A DNA stretch of 64,000 nt, taken from positions 124,001 to 188,000 of the forward strand of contig NZ_JAMTCQ010000008.1 of NCBI RefSeq assembly GCF_024171895.1. Reading direction: 5' to 3'. Positions 7,778 through 14,876 of this stretch are shown here, piece after piece. Both the position numbers and the translations under genes were made by a program. The notes under the pieces were generated by a model, which saw only the letters and a list, made by a program, of their open reading frames with translations, made no database searches and was not told the DNA's origin. How positions within the stretch are numbered: the first letter of the stretch is position 1; the number at the start of each line of letters is the position of its first letter. This stretch comes from Prauserella halophila. GTDB taxonomy: Bacteria > Actinomycetota > Actinomycetes > Mycobacteriales > Pseudonocardiaceae.

Positions 7778-9202
7778 TCAGGCGTGGTCGTCCTCACCGA
7801 GCCGGTGCACCCGGATGAGGTTGGTCGAGCCGACCGTGCCCGGCGGCGAACCGGCGACGATGACGACCAGGTCACCCGGCTGGTACCGACCGGTCTCGAT
7901 CATGGCGCGATCGCACTGCTGGATCATCCGGTCGGTGGAGTCCGCCTTCGGCACGAGCTGCGTGTTCGTGCCCCACGACAGCGCCAGCTGGCTGCGCACG
8001 CTCTCCAAGGGGGTGAACGCCAGCAGCGGCAAGCGGGTGTGCAGCCGCGCGAGCCGGCGCATCGTGTCACCGGACTGGGTGAACGCGACGAGCGCCTTCG
8101 CGTTGAGCCGCTCGCCGATGTCGCGCGCCGCGTACGAGATGACGCCCCGCTTGGTGCGCGGCACGTGCGACAGCGGCGGCACCTCGGGCAGATCGGCCTC
8201 GACCGCCTCGACGATCCGCGACATGGTCTGCACCGTCTCGATCGGGTACCGGCCGACGCTCGTCTCGCCGGAGAGCATCACCGCGTCCGCACCGTCGAGC
8301 ACCGCGTTCGCGACGTCCGAGGCCTCGGCGCGCGTCGGCCGCGGGTTGCCGATCATCGAGTCGAGCATCTGCGTCGCGACGATGACCGGTTTGGCGTTCT
8401 CCCGCGCGATCTGGATGGCCCGCTTCTGCACCAGCGGCACCTGCTCGAGCGGCAGCTCGACACCGAGGTCGCCGCGCGCCACCATCAGACCGTCGAAGGC
8501 CAGCACGACGGCCTCGAGACTGTAGACCGCCTCCGGCTTCTCCAGCTTGGCGATCACCGGCACGCGGCCCTTGCCGACCCGGTCCATCACCTGGTGGACG
8601 AGGTCGATGTCGGCGGGCGAGCGCACGAACGACAGTGCGATGAAGTCGACGCCGAGCTCGAGGGCGAATTCGAGGTCGGCGACGTCCTTGTCGGACAGGG
8701 CGGGCACGGAGACGTCCATACCGGGCAGCGACACGCCCTTGTTGTCGCTGACGGTGCCGCCCTCGCTGACGGTGCACACGACGTCCGACCCGTCGACCTC
8801 GTCGACCGTCAGTCCCACCTTGCCGTCGTCGACCAGCAACCGGTCGCCCTGCTTGGCGTCCTCGGCCAGGCCCTTGTACGTCGTGGACACGCGGTCGTGG
8901 GTACCGACCACGTCCTCCACGGTGATCCGGACCGTGTCGCCGGTGCGCCATTCGACGGGACCGCTGGCGAACGTGCCGAGCCGGATCTTCGGGCCCTGCA
9001 GGTCGGCGAGGATGCCGACTGCCCGTCCGGTCTCGGCCGCGGCGGAACGGACGAGGTCGTAGACCTGCTTGTGGTCGTCGTGGTCGCCGTGACTGAAGTT
9101 CATCCTGGCGACGTTCATCCCCGATTCGACGAGGTCACGGACCTTCTCCGCCGTCGCCGTCGCTGGGCCAAGGGTGCATACGATCTTCGCTCGTCGACTC
9201 AC
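7778..9202 (-). CDS. pyk: Pyruvate kinase
   Basis: The 474-residue enzyme converts phosphoenolpyruvate and ADP to pyruvate and ATP. It begins SRRAKIVCTLGPAT and carries MNFSHGDH, LADLQGPKIRLG, the active-site signature VIAKLEKPEAV (Lys and Glu) and MVARGDLGVELP, then ATQMLDSM and MLSGETSVGRYP. The C-terminal regulatory domain is complete. GTG (9202) is chosen because the conserved N-terminus begins there; the frame extends upstream without conservation. Metal and substrate residues all look intact. It sits at the head of a probable pyk-tesB unit, and a broken phosphofructokinase remnant lies 0.8 kb upstream. Confidence 0.96.
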   Translation of the reverse strand: MSRRAKIVCTLGPATATAEKVRDLVESGMNVARMNFSHGDHDDHKQVYDLVRSAAAETGRAVGILADLQGPKIRLGTFASGPVEWRTGDTVRITVEDVVGTHDRVSTTYKGLAEDAKQGDRLLVDDGKVGLTVDEVDGSDVVCTVSEGGTVSDNKGVSLPGMDVSVPALSDKDVADLEFALELGVDFIALSFVRSPADIDLVHQVMDRVGKGRVPVIAKLEKPEAVYSLEAVVLAFDGLMVARGDLGVELPLEQVPLVQKRAIQIARENAKPVIVATQMLDSMIGNPRPTRAEASDVANAVLDGADAVMLSGETSVGRYPIETVQTMSRIVEAVEADLPEVPPLSHVPRTKRGVISYAARDIGERLNAKALVAFTQSGDTMRRLARLHTRLPLLAFTPLESVRSQLALSWGTNTQLVPKADSTDRMIQQCDRAMIETGRYQPGDLVVIVAGSPPGTVGSTNLIRVHRLGEDDHA

Positions 9203-9314
9203 ACCTGCACAGCCTAGACCGTCGCCGCCCTCGCGTCTTGACCGATCCGGTTTCCGCGTGCCGCGGAGCGTGGTGTGCCCGGTCACACCCCGGTCGGCGG
9301 CCCGGTCGCGCCCG

Positions 9315-9977
9315 TCAGCGGCGGGGCTGCGTGCTCACGCCGACGTGGTCGCGTGCCCACTCGTTCAGCGCCCGCACCTGCCGCCACGCGCGGCGCACGC
9401 GGTCGAGACACCCCGGTTCGTGGAGCGTGTCGTCGGGCTCCCACGTGTGGATCGCGTACAGCCTGCGGTGCCGCAGCAGCTCCAGCCGGGGATGGTCGGC
9501 GGGCACGCCACGCGGGCGGGTCTTGAGGGTCTCGCCCGCGATCTGCCATCCCTTCCCGCGCAGGTCGCCGAGGATGCGTTCGAGCGCGCGGCCGTGCACG
9601 TCGGTGTCGACCGCCTGCCGGAACCGGGCCAGCTGGTCGGCGGCGAGGTGGAAGCACCCGCCGCCTGCGCGCAGGCCGGCGGGCCCGACCTCGACGTAGT
9701 ACGCACCGCCGCCGCGGCCCGCTTCGATCACCCCGCCGCAGTGCGTCTTGTAGGGCGTCTTGTCCTTGGCGAACCGCACGTCGCGATGCGGCCGGAACAC
9801 CTTCGGCTCGCCCAGGTCGGAGAACTCGTCGGCCAGCTCGGCCAGCAACTCCTCCATCGGCCCGCGCACGTCGCGCCGGTACGTCTCGACGTTGGCGTTC
9901 CAGTACGGCTTCGAATTGTCGGCCACGAGGCCGTCGTAGAAGTCGATCGCGTACTCGCCGAATCCCGTGAACCCCAC
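9315..9977 (-). CDS. DUF2461 family protein
   Basis: The 220-residue protein matches the DUF2461 (TIGR02453) family by its opening GFTGFGEYAIDFYDGLVADN, KPYWNANVETY, then VFRPHRDVRFAKDKTPYKTH and YYVEVGPAGLRAGGG. Members are cytoplasmic, widespread and uncharacterised. The GTG start at 9977 places the conserved GFTGF at residue 2; upstream in-frame residues are not conserved. It is a single gene on the minus strand between pyruvate kinase and the phosphofructokinase remnant. No function should be assigned beyond the family name. Confidence 0.88.
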   Translation of the reverse strand: MGFTGFGEYAIDFYDGLVADNSKPYWNANVETYRRDVRGPMEELLAELADEFSDLGEPKVFRPHRDVRFAKDKTPYKTHCGGVIEAGRGGGAYYVEVGPAGLRAGGGCFHLAADQLARFRQAVDTDVHGRALERILGDLRGKGWQIAGETLKTRPRGVPADHPRLELLRHRRLYAIHTWEPDDTLHEPGCLDRVRRAWRQVRALNEWARDHVGVSTQPRR

Positions 9978-10022
9978 GGCCGGACACGCTAACCCGGCCG
10001 GCGGATCGAGCATCCGACGGTG

Positions 10023-10343
10023 TCAGCCGAAGAGGACCTCCGCCTCGGCGTAGCGTTCGGCGGGCACGGTCTTGAGCTCGGCCGTGGCCTCGACGAGGGG
10101 AACGCGGACGATGCCGGTGCCACGCAGGGCCGTCATCACACCCGAGTCGCCGTCGGCGACCGCAGCCACGGCGTCGGGCTGAGCGCCTTCGGCGGCGACG
10201 ACGATCGGCGCGTACTCCCGCTCGAACCGGGCCTGCACTCAGCCGACCACCCGGCCGACCACCCGGCCGACCGAGAACGGCCGTTCCGGCACGAGGACGG
10301 CGCTCGCCCCGCCCGCCCTACCGGAGTGGAGCGCGATCCGTTC
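10023..10343 (-). pseudogene. 6-phosphofructokinase C-terminal remnant with internal stop
   Basis: The minus strand reads through about 107 codons that resemble the C-terminal third of PfkA: ERIALHSGRAGGASAVLVPE, then PFSVGRVVGRVVG, a TGA stop at 10239-10241, then in the same frame VQARFEREYAPIVVAAEGA. The end MTALRGTGIVRVPL ... ELKTVPAERYAEAEVLFG is typical of the enzyme's C-terminus. The catalytic N-terminal two thirds are absent; beyond about 10343 the resemblance fades into the DAHP synthase promoter region. A 12-bp duplication lies beside the stop and encodes the doubled GRVV. This is a decayed gene, not a functional kinase. The family call is firm, the left limit approximate. Confidence 0.8.
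10243..10272. repeat. 12-bp tandem duplication in the pfk remnant
   Basis: The unit CCGACCACCCGG occurs at 10243-10254 and 10255-10266, with a six-base partial third copy to 10272. It lies one base from the in-frame TGA of the phosphofructokinase remnant. Confidence 0.9.
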
Positions 10344-10406
10344 CGCCCCGCCGTCCTCGGTGTACGGGTTGGTGCGGGCCGAGGATAGATCTAGATCACT
10401 GGACCG

Positions 10407-10434
10407 TTCAAGCTAGGTTAGCCTCTGCTATGGT
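10407..10434 (+). promoter_or_regulatory. Promoter of the DAHP synthase leader
   Basis: TTCAAG (10407-10412) and TATGGT (10429-10434) are separated by 16 bases. The ATG of the leader peptide is seven bases past the -10, so the transcript would begin at or next to the start codon, making the leader peptide leaderless. The spacer (10413-10431) resembles an IdeR/DtxR iron box at 13 of 19 positions. Confidence 0.5.
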
Positions 10435-10441
10435 CCCAGAC

Positions 10442-10507
10442 ATGCAGCGCTATTACTGGTTTACCTGGCCGGCCCGGAGTGGGCCGGTCGGCGTGAACCT
10501 GCGCTGA
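10442..10507 (+). CDS. Aromatic-rich leader peptide of DAHP synthase
   Basis: ATG at 10442 opens a 21-residue peptide beginning MQRYYWFTW, which packs Tyr-Tyr-Trp-Phe and a second Trp into seven codons, and ends VNLR-stop at 10507. It lies 74 bases before the DAHP synthase start. The second half of the ORF forms a hairpin (10469-10475 with 10481-10487), and further complementary segments follow. This is the standard design of an attenuation leader in which ribosome stalling at scarce aromatic codons changes RNA folding. It should sense Tyr, Trp and Phe together. Leader peptides before aromatic genes are known in actinobacteria; the behaviour of this one is inferred. Confidence 0.8.
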   Translation: MQRYYWFTWPARSGPVGVNLR

Positions 10508-10542
10508 CCAACCCACTTCGAGCCGGAAGTCGAGCCGGCTCG
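10469..10542 (+). promoter_or_regulatory. Attenuator hairpins before DAHP synthase
   Basis: CCGGCCC (10469-10475) pairs with GGGCCGG (10481-10487). CGAGCCGG at 10519-10526 can pair with CCGGCTCG at 10535-10542, while a second CGAGCCGG at 10531-10538 overlaps that arm and is itself part of a 12-base palindrome. The competing pairings suit a leader-peptide switch. No U run follows, so control could be on transcription or on translation of the DAHP synthase. Confidence 0.55.
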
Positions 10543-10581
10543 GTCACGCCCGGGGCGGCTTGCGGAAAGGAAGTCACCCCG

Positions 10582-11730
10582 ATGGCCACTCTGCCGAGCA
10601 CGGCATCCCCCGAGCCCACGACGGCAACGACCGGCGCCGCCGGAGCCGGTGCCGCCACGTCCGGTACTGCCACGGTGCCCCTGGACGATCACCGCATCAC
10701 GCACGTCAGCCCCCTCATGTCGCCCGCGCTGCTGCGCCAGGAGCACCCGGTCGACGACACCGTCGCCCGCACGGTCACCGCGGGCCGGGACGCCGCCGTG
10801 GACATCCTGGCCGGCCGGGACGACCGCCTGCTGGTCGTCGCGGGGCCCTGCTCGGTCCACGACCCCGAGGCCGCCCTCGACTACGCCCGGAAGCTGGCTG
10901 CCCACGCCGAGAAGGTCCGCGGCGAACTGCACATCGTGATGCGCGTGTACTTCGAGAAGCCGCGCACCACGCTCGGGTGGAAGGGCCTGATCAACGATCC
11001 GGACCTCGACGGCGGCTTCGCGGTCAACAAGGGCCTGCGGCTCGCGCGCCAGTTGCTGCTCGACGTCTCCGCGCTCGGCCTTCCGGTCGGCTGCGAGTTC
11101 CTCGACCCGATCATTCCGCAGTACATCGCCGACGTCGTGACGTGGGGCTCCGTCGGTGCGCGCACCGCGGCCAGCCAGGTGCACCGTCAGCTGTGCAGCG
11201 GACTGTCGATGCCGGTGGGCATCAAGAACGCGACCGACGGCGACGTGCAGGTCGCCGTCGACGCCACGCGCGCGGCGGCGGCGAGTCACGTCTTCCCCGG
11301 CATCACCACCGACGGCGTGTCCGCGCTGCTGACCACCGCCGGAAACGACGACGGCCACGTCATCCTCCGCGGCGGCAGCGCAGGCCCGAACCACGACGCC
11401 GGCACGGTCGCGGACACCCTGGCGCGGCTGCGGAAGGCGGGGCTGCCCGAACGCCTCGTCGTGGACGCCAGCCACGGCAACAGTGGTAAGGACCAGGTGC
11501 GCCAGGCGAACGTGGTGAGCGAGCTGGCGACGCGCATCGGCGCGGGTGAGCCCGGTATCTCCGGTCTGATGCTGGAGAGCTTCCTCGCCGACGGCAGGCA
11601 GGACCTCACCCTCGGCCGGGCGGCCGACCTCGACTACGGACGCAGCATCACCGATGCGTGCATGGACTGGACCACGACGACGTCCCTGCTCGACGACCTC
11701 GCCGCGGCGGTACGCGCCCGCCGGGGCTGA
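10582..11730 (+). CDS. DAHP synthase, type I (AroG/AroF class)
   Basis: The 382-residue enzyme condenses phosphoenolpyruvate with erythrose 4-phosphate, the committed step to chorismate and the aromatic amino acids. It is the microbial type I alpha (E. coli AroFGH-like) class, shown by VVAGPCSVHDPEAA, VMRVYFEKPRTTLGWKG, LPVGCEFLDP, then GARTAASQVHRQL, GIKNATDG, DASHGNSGK and GLMLESFLADGRQ. The metal and substrate residues (Cys, His, Glu, Asp) are in place. About 40 Ala/Thr-rich residues precede the conserved part. The ATG at 10582 has GAAAGGAAG upstream. M. tuberculosis has a type II enzyme (Rv2178c) at the equivalent position, so a different class fills the same slot. The aromatic leader upstream implies attenuation. 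Confidence 0.93.
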   Translation: MATLPSTASPEPTTATTGAAGAGAATSGTATVPLDDHRITHVSPLMSPALLRQEHPVDDTVARTVTAGRDAAVDILAGRDDRLLVVAGPCSVHDPEAALDYARKLAAHAEKVRGELHIVMRVYFEKPRTTLGWKGLINDPDLDGGFAVNKGLRLARQLLLDVSALGLPVGCEFLDPIIPQYIADVVTWGSVGARTAASQVHRQLCSGLSMPVGIKNATDGDVQVAVDATRAAAASHVFPGITTDGVSALLTTAGNDDGHVILRGGSAGPNHDAGTVADTLARLRKAGLPERLVVDASHGNSGKDQVRQANVVSELATRIGAGEPGISGLMLESFLADGRQDLTLGRAADLDYGRSITDACMDWTTTTSLLDDLAAAVRARRG

Positions 11731-11740
11731 CCCTTCCGAA

Positions 11741-11777
11741 CCGGGTCCGGCACCGCGTTCGGCCGTGCCGGACCCGG
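11741..11777. terminator. Bidirectional hairpin between convergent genes
   Basis: A perfect 13-bp stem (11741-11753 with 11765-11777) with an 11-base loop lies between the stop codons of the DAHP synthase and the convergent exoribonuclease gene and should serve both. Confidence 0.85.
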
Positions 11778-11778
11778 G

Positions 11779-12279
11779 TCAGTCCGCGAAGCCGGCGCGC
11801 AGGCGCACCTGTTCGATGACCTTCCACCGCTCCAGGTTGTGCCGCGCGTCGGCGAGCGCGTCGTGGGCGTCGGCGGGCTGTTTCGGCAGCGCCGGCTTGC
11901 CGACGTCCTCCCAGCGCTGGCGCAGGTCGCGGGTGAACCGGGGCAGCTGACGCGGCAACGTCGGCATCGCGCCCCACAGCTGGGCCAGTGCGACATGGTC
12001 GTAGGCGGCGTACCAGGCCCACAGCTCGATGCCGTCGGACGGCTTGCCGAGAAACGCCAGCAGGTCGTCACGGATCCGATCGCGGCTGCCCCATGCCCGG
12101 TCGGCGGGCGAGGGCAGTTTGTCGAGCACGTGCTCGCGCACCCACTTGCCCGCCTTGGCGGGGTCGAACTCCGTGGACACGGCATAGAAGCTGCGTCCGG
12201 ACTCGTCCACCACACCGATCGACACCAGGTCGATGGTCACGCCGTCCTCGATGAATTCGGTGTCGTAGAAGAATCGCAC
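11779..12279 (-). CDS. 3'-5' exoribonuclease, Rv2179c family
   Basis: The 166-residue protein is a DnaQ-fold RNase of the Rv2179c type. Catalytic acidic residues appear in RFFYDTEFIEDG (motif I), AAYDHVALAQLWG (motif II) and AHDALADARHNLE (motif III with the His-Asp pair). Rv2179c itself is a 168-residue 3'-5' exoribonuclease, so length and position agree. GTG at 12279 puts the conserved core at the start; the frame runs on upstream without conservation. It converges on DAHP synthase and is followed upstream by PlsC on the same strand, the gene order also seen in M. tuberculosis. Substrate range inside the cell is not known from sequence. Confidence 0.9.
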   Translation of the reverse strand: MRFFYDTEFIEDGVTIDLVSIGVVDESGRSFYAVSTEFDPAKAGKWVREHVLDKLPSPADRAWGSRDRIRDDLLAFLGKPSDGIELWAWYAAYDHVALAQLWGAMPTLPRQLPRFTRDLRQRWEDVGKPALPKQPADAHDALADARHNLERWKVIEQVRLRAGFAD

Positions 12280-12357
12280 CGCAGCACCGTAACGCCCGCG
12301 CTCCGCCACCCCGGACGGGCGGTCCGGAGGTGGCGGACCGCCCGTCCGGCCCCGGAA

Positions 12358-13188
12358 TCAGCCCGCCCGGCTCTCCGGCATCCCGGCCGGCGCCGCGGCG
12401 TCGGCGGCAGTGTCGGCGTCGGCGGCAGTGTCGGTATCGGCGTCGGCGTCGGTGTCGGCGTATCGGTCCGGCGCGGCGGCCCGATCCGTTCGGGAGTGCC
12501 GCGGCACCGCCTCACCGAGTTCCTCCTTGGCCTTCGCGGCGTAGACGTCGACGTACTCCTGGCCGGACAGCTCCATGAGCGCGTACATGATCTCGTCCGC
12601 GATCGAGCGCTCGACGAACCGGTCACCGGCGAGCCCCTCGTACCGGGAGAAGTCGAGCGGCTCCCCGAAGCGGATCTCGAGCCGGCGCGGCCACCACATC
12701 TTCGAGCCGATGGGGTTGACCCTGTCGGTGCCGACCATCGCGACCGGAACGACCGGCACCTGTGCCTCGAGGGCGATCCGGGCGATGCCGGTCTTGCCCT
12801 TGTACAGGCGCCCGTCGGGCGAACGGGTGCCCTCGGGGTAGATCCCGAGCAGTCGTCCTTCGGACAGCAACCCGACGCTGGTGTCGAGTGCGGCCTGGGC
12901 CGCCGACGCCCCCGAACGGTCGATCGGGAACTGGCCCGACGCGGTGAAGAACCACTTCTGCAGCCGCCCCTTGACGCCGGGCGTGGTGAAGTACTCCTGC
13001 TTGGCCGGGAACGTCACCCGCCGCGACACGTGCACCGGCATGAAGAAGGAGTCGGCCACGGCCAGGTGATTGCTCGCGATGATCGCGCCGCCCTCGGCCG
13101 GGATGTTCTCCGTCCCGGTGACCCTGGTCGGCCACAACAGCCGCAGCAGTGGGCCGAGGAACACGTACTTGAGCAGCCGATACACCAC
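12358..13188 (-). CDS. plsC: 1-acyl-glycerol-3-phosphate acyltransferase family protein
   Basis: The 276-residue membrane-associated enzyme carries the PlsC motifs SNHLAVADS (NHX4D), GQFPIDRSG, YPEGTRSPDG and VPVVPVAMVG, so it transfers an acyl chain to a lysophospholipid, probably making phosphatidic acid. The N-terminus (VYRLLKYVFLGPLLRLLWP) is a hydrophobic anchor. It corresponds to Rv2182c. The last 40 residues are an odd Asp/Ala/Thr tail (ADTDADADTDTAADADTAAD) coded by short repeats at about 12400-12465, absent from typical family members. Start is GTG at 13188; GTG at 13185 is an equal alternative. It heads a likely pair with the downstream exoribonuclease. Confidence 0.9.
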   Translation of the reverse strand: MVYRLLKYVFLGPLLRLLWPTRVTGTENIPAEGGAIIASNHLAVADSFFMPVHVSRRVTFPAKQEYFTTPGVKGRLQKWFFTASGQFPIDRSGASAAQAALDTSVGLLSEGRLLGIYPEGTRSPDGRLYKGKTGIARIALEAQVPVVPVAMVGTDRVNPIGSKMWWPRRLEIRFGEPLDFSRYEGLAGDRFVERSIADEIMYALMELSGQEYVDVYAAKAKEELGEAVPRHSRTDRAAAPDRYADTDADADTDTAADADTAADAAAPAGMPESRAG

Positions 13189-13417
13189 CGTGCCGCGCCT
13201 CCTAACCTGTCACCCCATCGAGACGGCTCACACTACGAATACCGTGCGCACGGCCACAACACCGGGGGTGCCGCCGACATCCGTGTCACCCCGCACCCGG
13301 TTCCCCGGGCACCGCCCCGGCGCCGCGGACGCCGGCAGGCGGAGCTTCGCCTCCGTGCGTGCGGTTCGCCGTGCGACGATGACACTCGATCACCCGTACG
13401 AGGAAGGGACCCGCGGC

Positions 13418-14185
13418 ATGCCCGTGCTCGCCGGCGCCGAGCCGTTCCAGCACACCGGAACCAGTGGAACGGGGGTGCTGTTGTGCCACGGATTCACGGG
13501 GACCCCGGCGAGTATGCGGCCGTGGGGCGAGCACCTGGCTGCCGAGGGCCACACCGTGCGCGGGCCGCGCCTGCCGGGACACGGCACCACGTGGCGGGAA
13601 TGCAACCGCACGACCTGGCGGGACTGGTACGGCTGCGTCGAACGCGAGGCGCTGGAACTGTCCCGCCGGTGCGACGCGGTGTTCGTGTTCGGGCTGTCGA
13701 TGGGCGGCACGCTGACGCTTCGGCTCGCGCAGCAGCTCGGTGACGCGCTCGCGGGCATCGCGCTGGTCAACCCGTCGGTACTGACCTCGCGGCCGGCCGC
13801 GAGGTTCCTGCCCGTGGTATCCCACCTGGTTCCCTCGATCCCGGCGATCTCCGGCGACATCGCCAAGCCCGGTGTCACCGAACTCTCCTACGACCGCACG
13901 CCCCTCCGCGCGGCGCATTCCCTCAGCAGGTTGTGGCGGTCGGTGCGCCGGGATCTGCCGCTCGTGACCCAGCCGGTGCTGCTGGCACACTCGACGGTGG
14001 ACCACGTCGTCGAGCCGGTCAATTCCCGGGTCGTCCTCGACGGCATCGGCACCGATCCGGCGCGTGTCACCGAGGTCGTCTTGCACGACAGCTTCCACGT
14101 CGCCACCCTCGACAACGACGCACCGCTCGTTTTCGAGCGCAGCAGCGAGTTCGTCCGCGCGGTCAGGCAGGTGGGGAGCAAGTGA
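13418..14185 (+). CDS. Alpha/beta hydrolase, carboxylesterase/monoacylglycerol lipase type
   Basis: The 255-residue protein is a small alpha/beta hydrolase of the Est30/monoacylglycerol-lipase type. LLCHGFTGTPASMRPWGEHL forms the oxyanion region, GLSMGGTLTLRLA carries the nucleophile Ser, HSTVDHVVEP the acid and DSFHVATLD the His. It should hydrolyse short carboxyl esters or monoacylglycerols in the cytoplasm. ATG at 13418 follows GAGGAAGGGA; an ATG at 13379 is in frame but has no ribosome site. The next gene begins inside its stop codon (GTGA), so the two are translationally coupled. Physiological substrate unknown. Confidence 0.88.
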   Translation: MPVLAGAEPFQHTGTSGTGVLLCHGFTGTPASMRPWGEHLAAEGHTVRGPRLPGHGTTWRECNRTTWRDWYGCVEREALELSRRCDAVFVFGLSMGGTLTLRLAQQLGDALAGIALVNPSVLTSRPAARFLPVVSHLVPSIPAISGDIAKPGVTELSYDRTPLRAAHSLSRLWRSVRRDLPLVTQPVLLAHSTVDHVVEPVNSRVVLDGIGTDPARVTEVVLHDSFHVATLDNDAPLVFERSSEFVRAVRQVGSK

Positions 14186-14811
14186 GCAGACCAGGCTCCG
14201 ACGGACCGGAGAACATCGACGCGACCTTCGAGGAGATCGTCGCGGACCTGCGCGCGCAGGGATTCGACGAGCGCGCCGCCGACCGTGGGTCCTTCGACGA
14301 ACCGGCCGGTGACGACCGGGATCGCAGCGAACCGCGCGGCGACCGGCCCGGCATCGACGACGACCGGGGCGGCGGTGCGGTACTGGAGCGCCCCGGTCCC
14401 GATCCCGACGAGCGCCCCGATCCCTCCCACGGACCCGAGGACCGCGGCGACAGCGAGCGCGGTGCGGGCACCACGGCGCCGCGCTCGCGCGGCGACGGCT
14501 GGCGCGACAGCCCGATCGCGTGGGACGAGACGATGTTCGGCCCGGCACCGGACGACGACGATCCCGACGACCACTTCGTCCCGCCCGAACCGCCCCCGCT
14601 GCCGAAACCGCGCAAGGGTGCCGCGGTCATCCTCGTGCTGTTCGTCTTCGGGCTGTTGCTGCTCATCGCGCCGTCGCTCGCCGGGCTGTCCGGAGCGGTC
14701 GCCACGCCGCTCGGCATGCTCGCGCTCGCGGCGGGGATCTCGCTGCTGCTGTTGCGCGTCAGGCAGGGTCCGCCGGACGGTGCCGACCCGACCAACGGCG
14801 CTCAGGTCTGA
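14182..14811 (+). CDS. Acidic protein with two C-terminal membrane segments
   Basis: The 209-residue protein has an acidic, disordered N-terminal 140 residues (runs of Asp, Glu, Arg, Pro and Gly), a proline stretch PPEPPPLPKPRKG, and two hydrophobic segments (AAVILVLFVFGLLLLIAPSL and the following GMLALAAGISLLLLRV). The soluble part is probably cytoplasmic. The start FEEIVADLRAQGF looks like a short conserved helix. GTG at 14182 overlaps the stop of the hydrolase. I recognise the layout as a common actinobacterial membrane protein but no named domain. A 20-bp tandem repeat covers its stop codon. Confidence 0.8.
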   Translation: MSRPGSDGPENIDATFEEIVADLRAQGFDERAADRGSFDEPAGDDRDRSEPRGDRPGIDDDRGGGAVLERPGPDPDERPDPSHGPEDRGDSERGAGTTAPRSRGDGWRDSPIAWDETMFGPAPDDDDPDDHFVPPEPPPLPKPRKGAAVILVLFVFGLLLLIAPSLAGLSGAVATPLGMLALAAGISLLLLRVRQGPPDGADPTNGAQV

Positions 14812-14864
14812 CTCACCGCGAGAGGGTCTGACTCACCGCGAGAGGTTCCGGCTCACCGCGTGAG
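14805..14864. repeat. 20-bp tandem repeat over a stop codon
   Basis: Units 14805-14824 and 14825-14844 are identical; 14845-14864 is a diverged third copy. The first unit contains the stop codon of the upstream membrane-protein gene. Each unit holds CTCACCGCG(A/T)GAG, and the third can fold as a 5-bp hairpin, so the array may also act as a weak terminator before the convergent Nudix gene. Confidence 0.9.
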
Positions 14865-14876
14865 GACGTGCCGCGG

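Noticed and set aside
6812-9217. 801-codon open frame on the plus strand
   Set aside because: It runs antisense to tesB and pyruvate kinase, which carry clear conserved motifs; high GC keeps opposite frames open. Its translation is Arg/Val/Gly-rich without domains.
10239-10241. TGA in the phosphofructokinase remnant as a programmed or selenocysteine codon
   Set aside because: The N-terminal catalytic region is missing and a duplication abuts the stop, so decay is the simpler reading; no SECIS-like hairpin follows.
10384-10397. AT-rich palindrome TAGATCTAGATC before the DAHP synthase leader
   Set aside because: It is upstream of the predicted -35 and too simple a sequence to claim as an operator.
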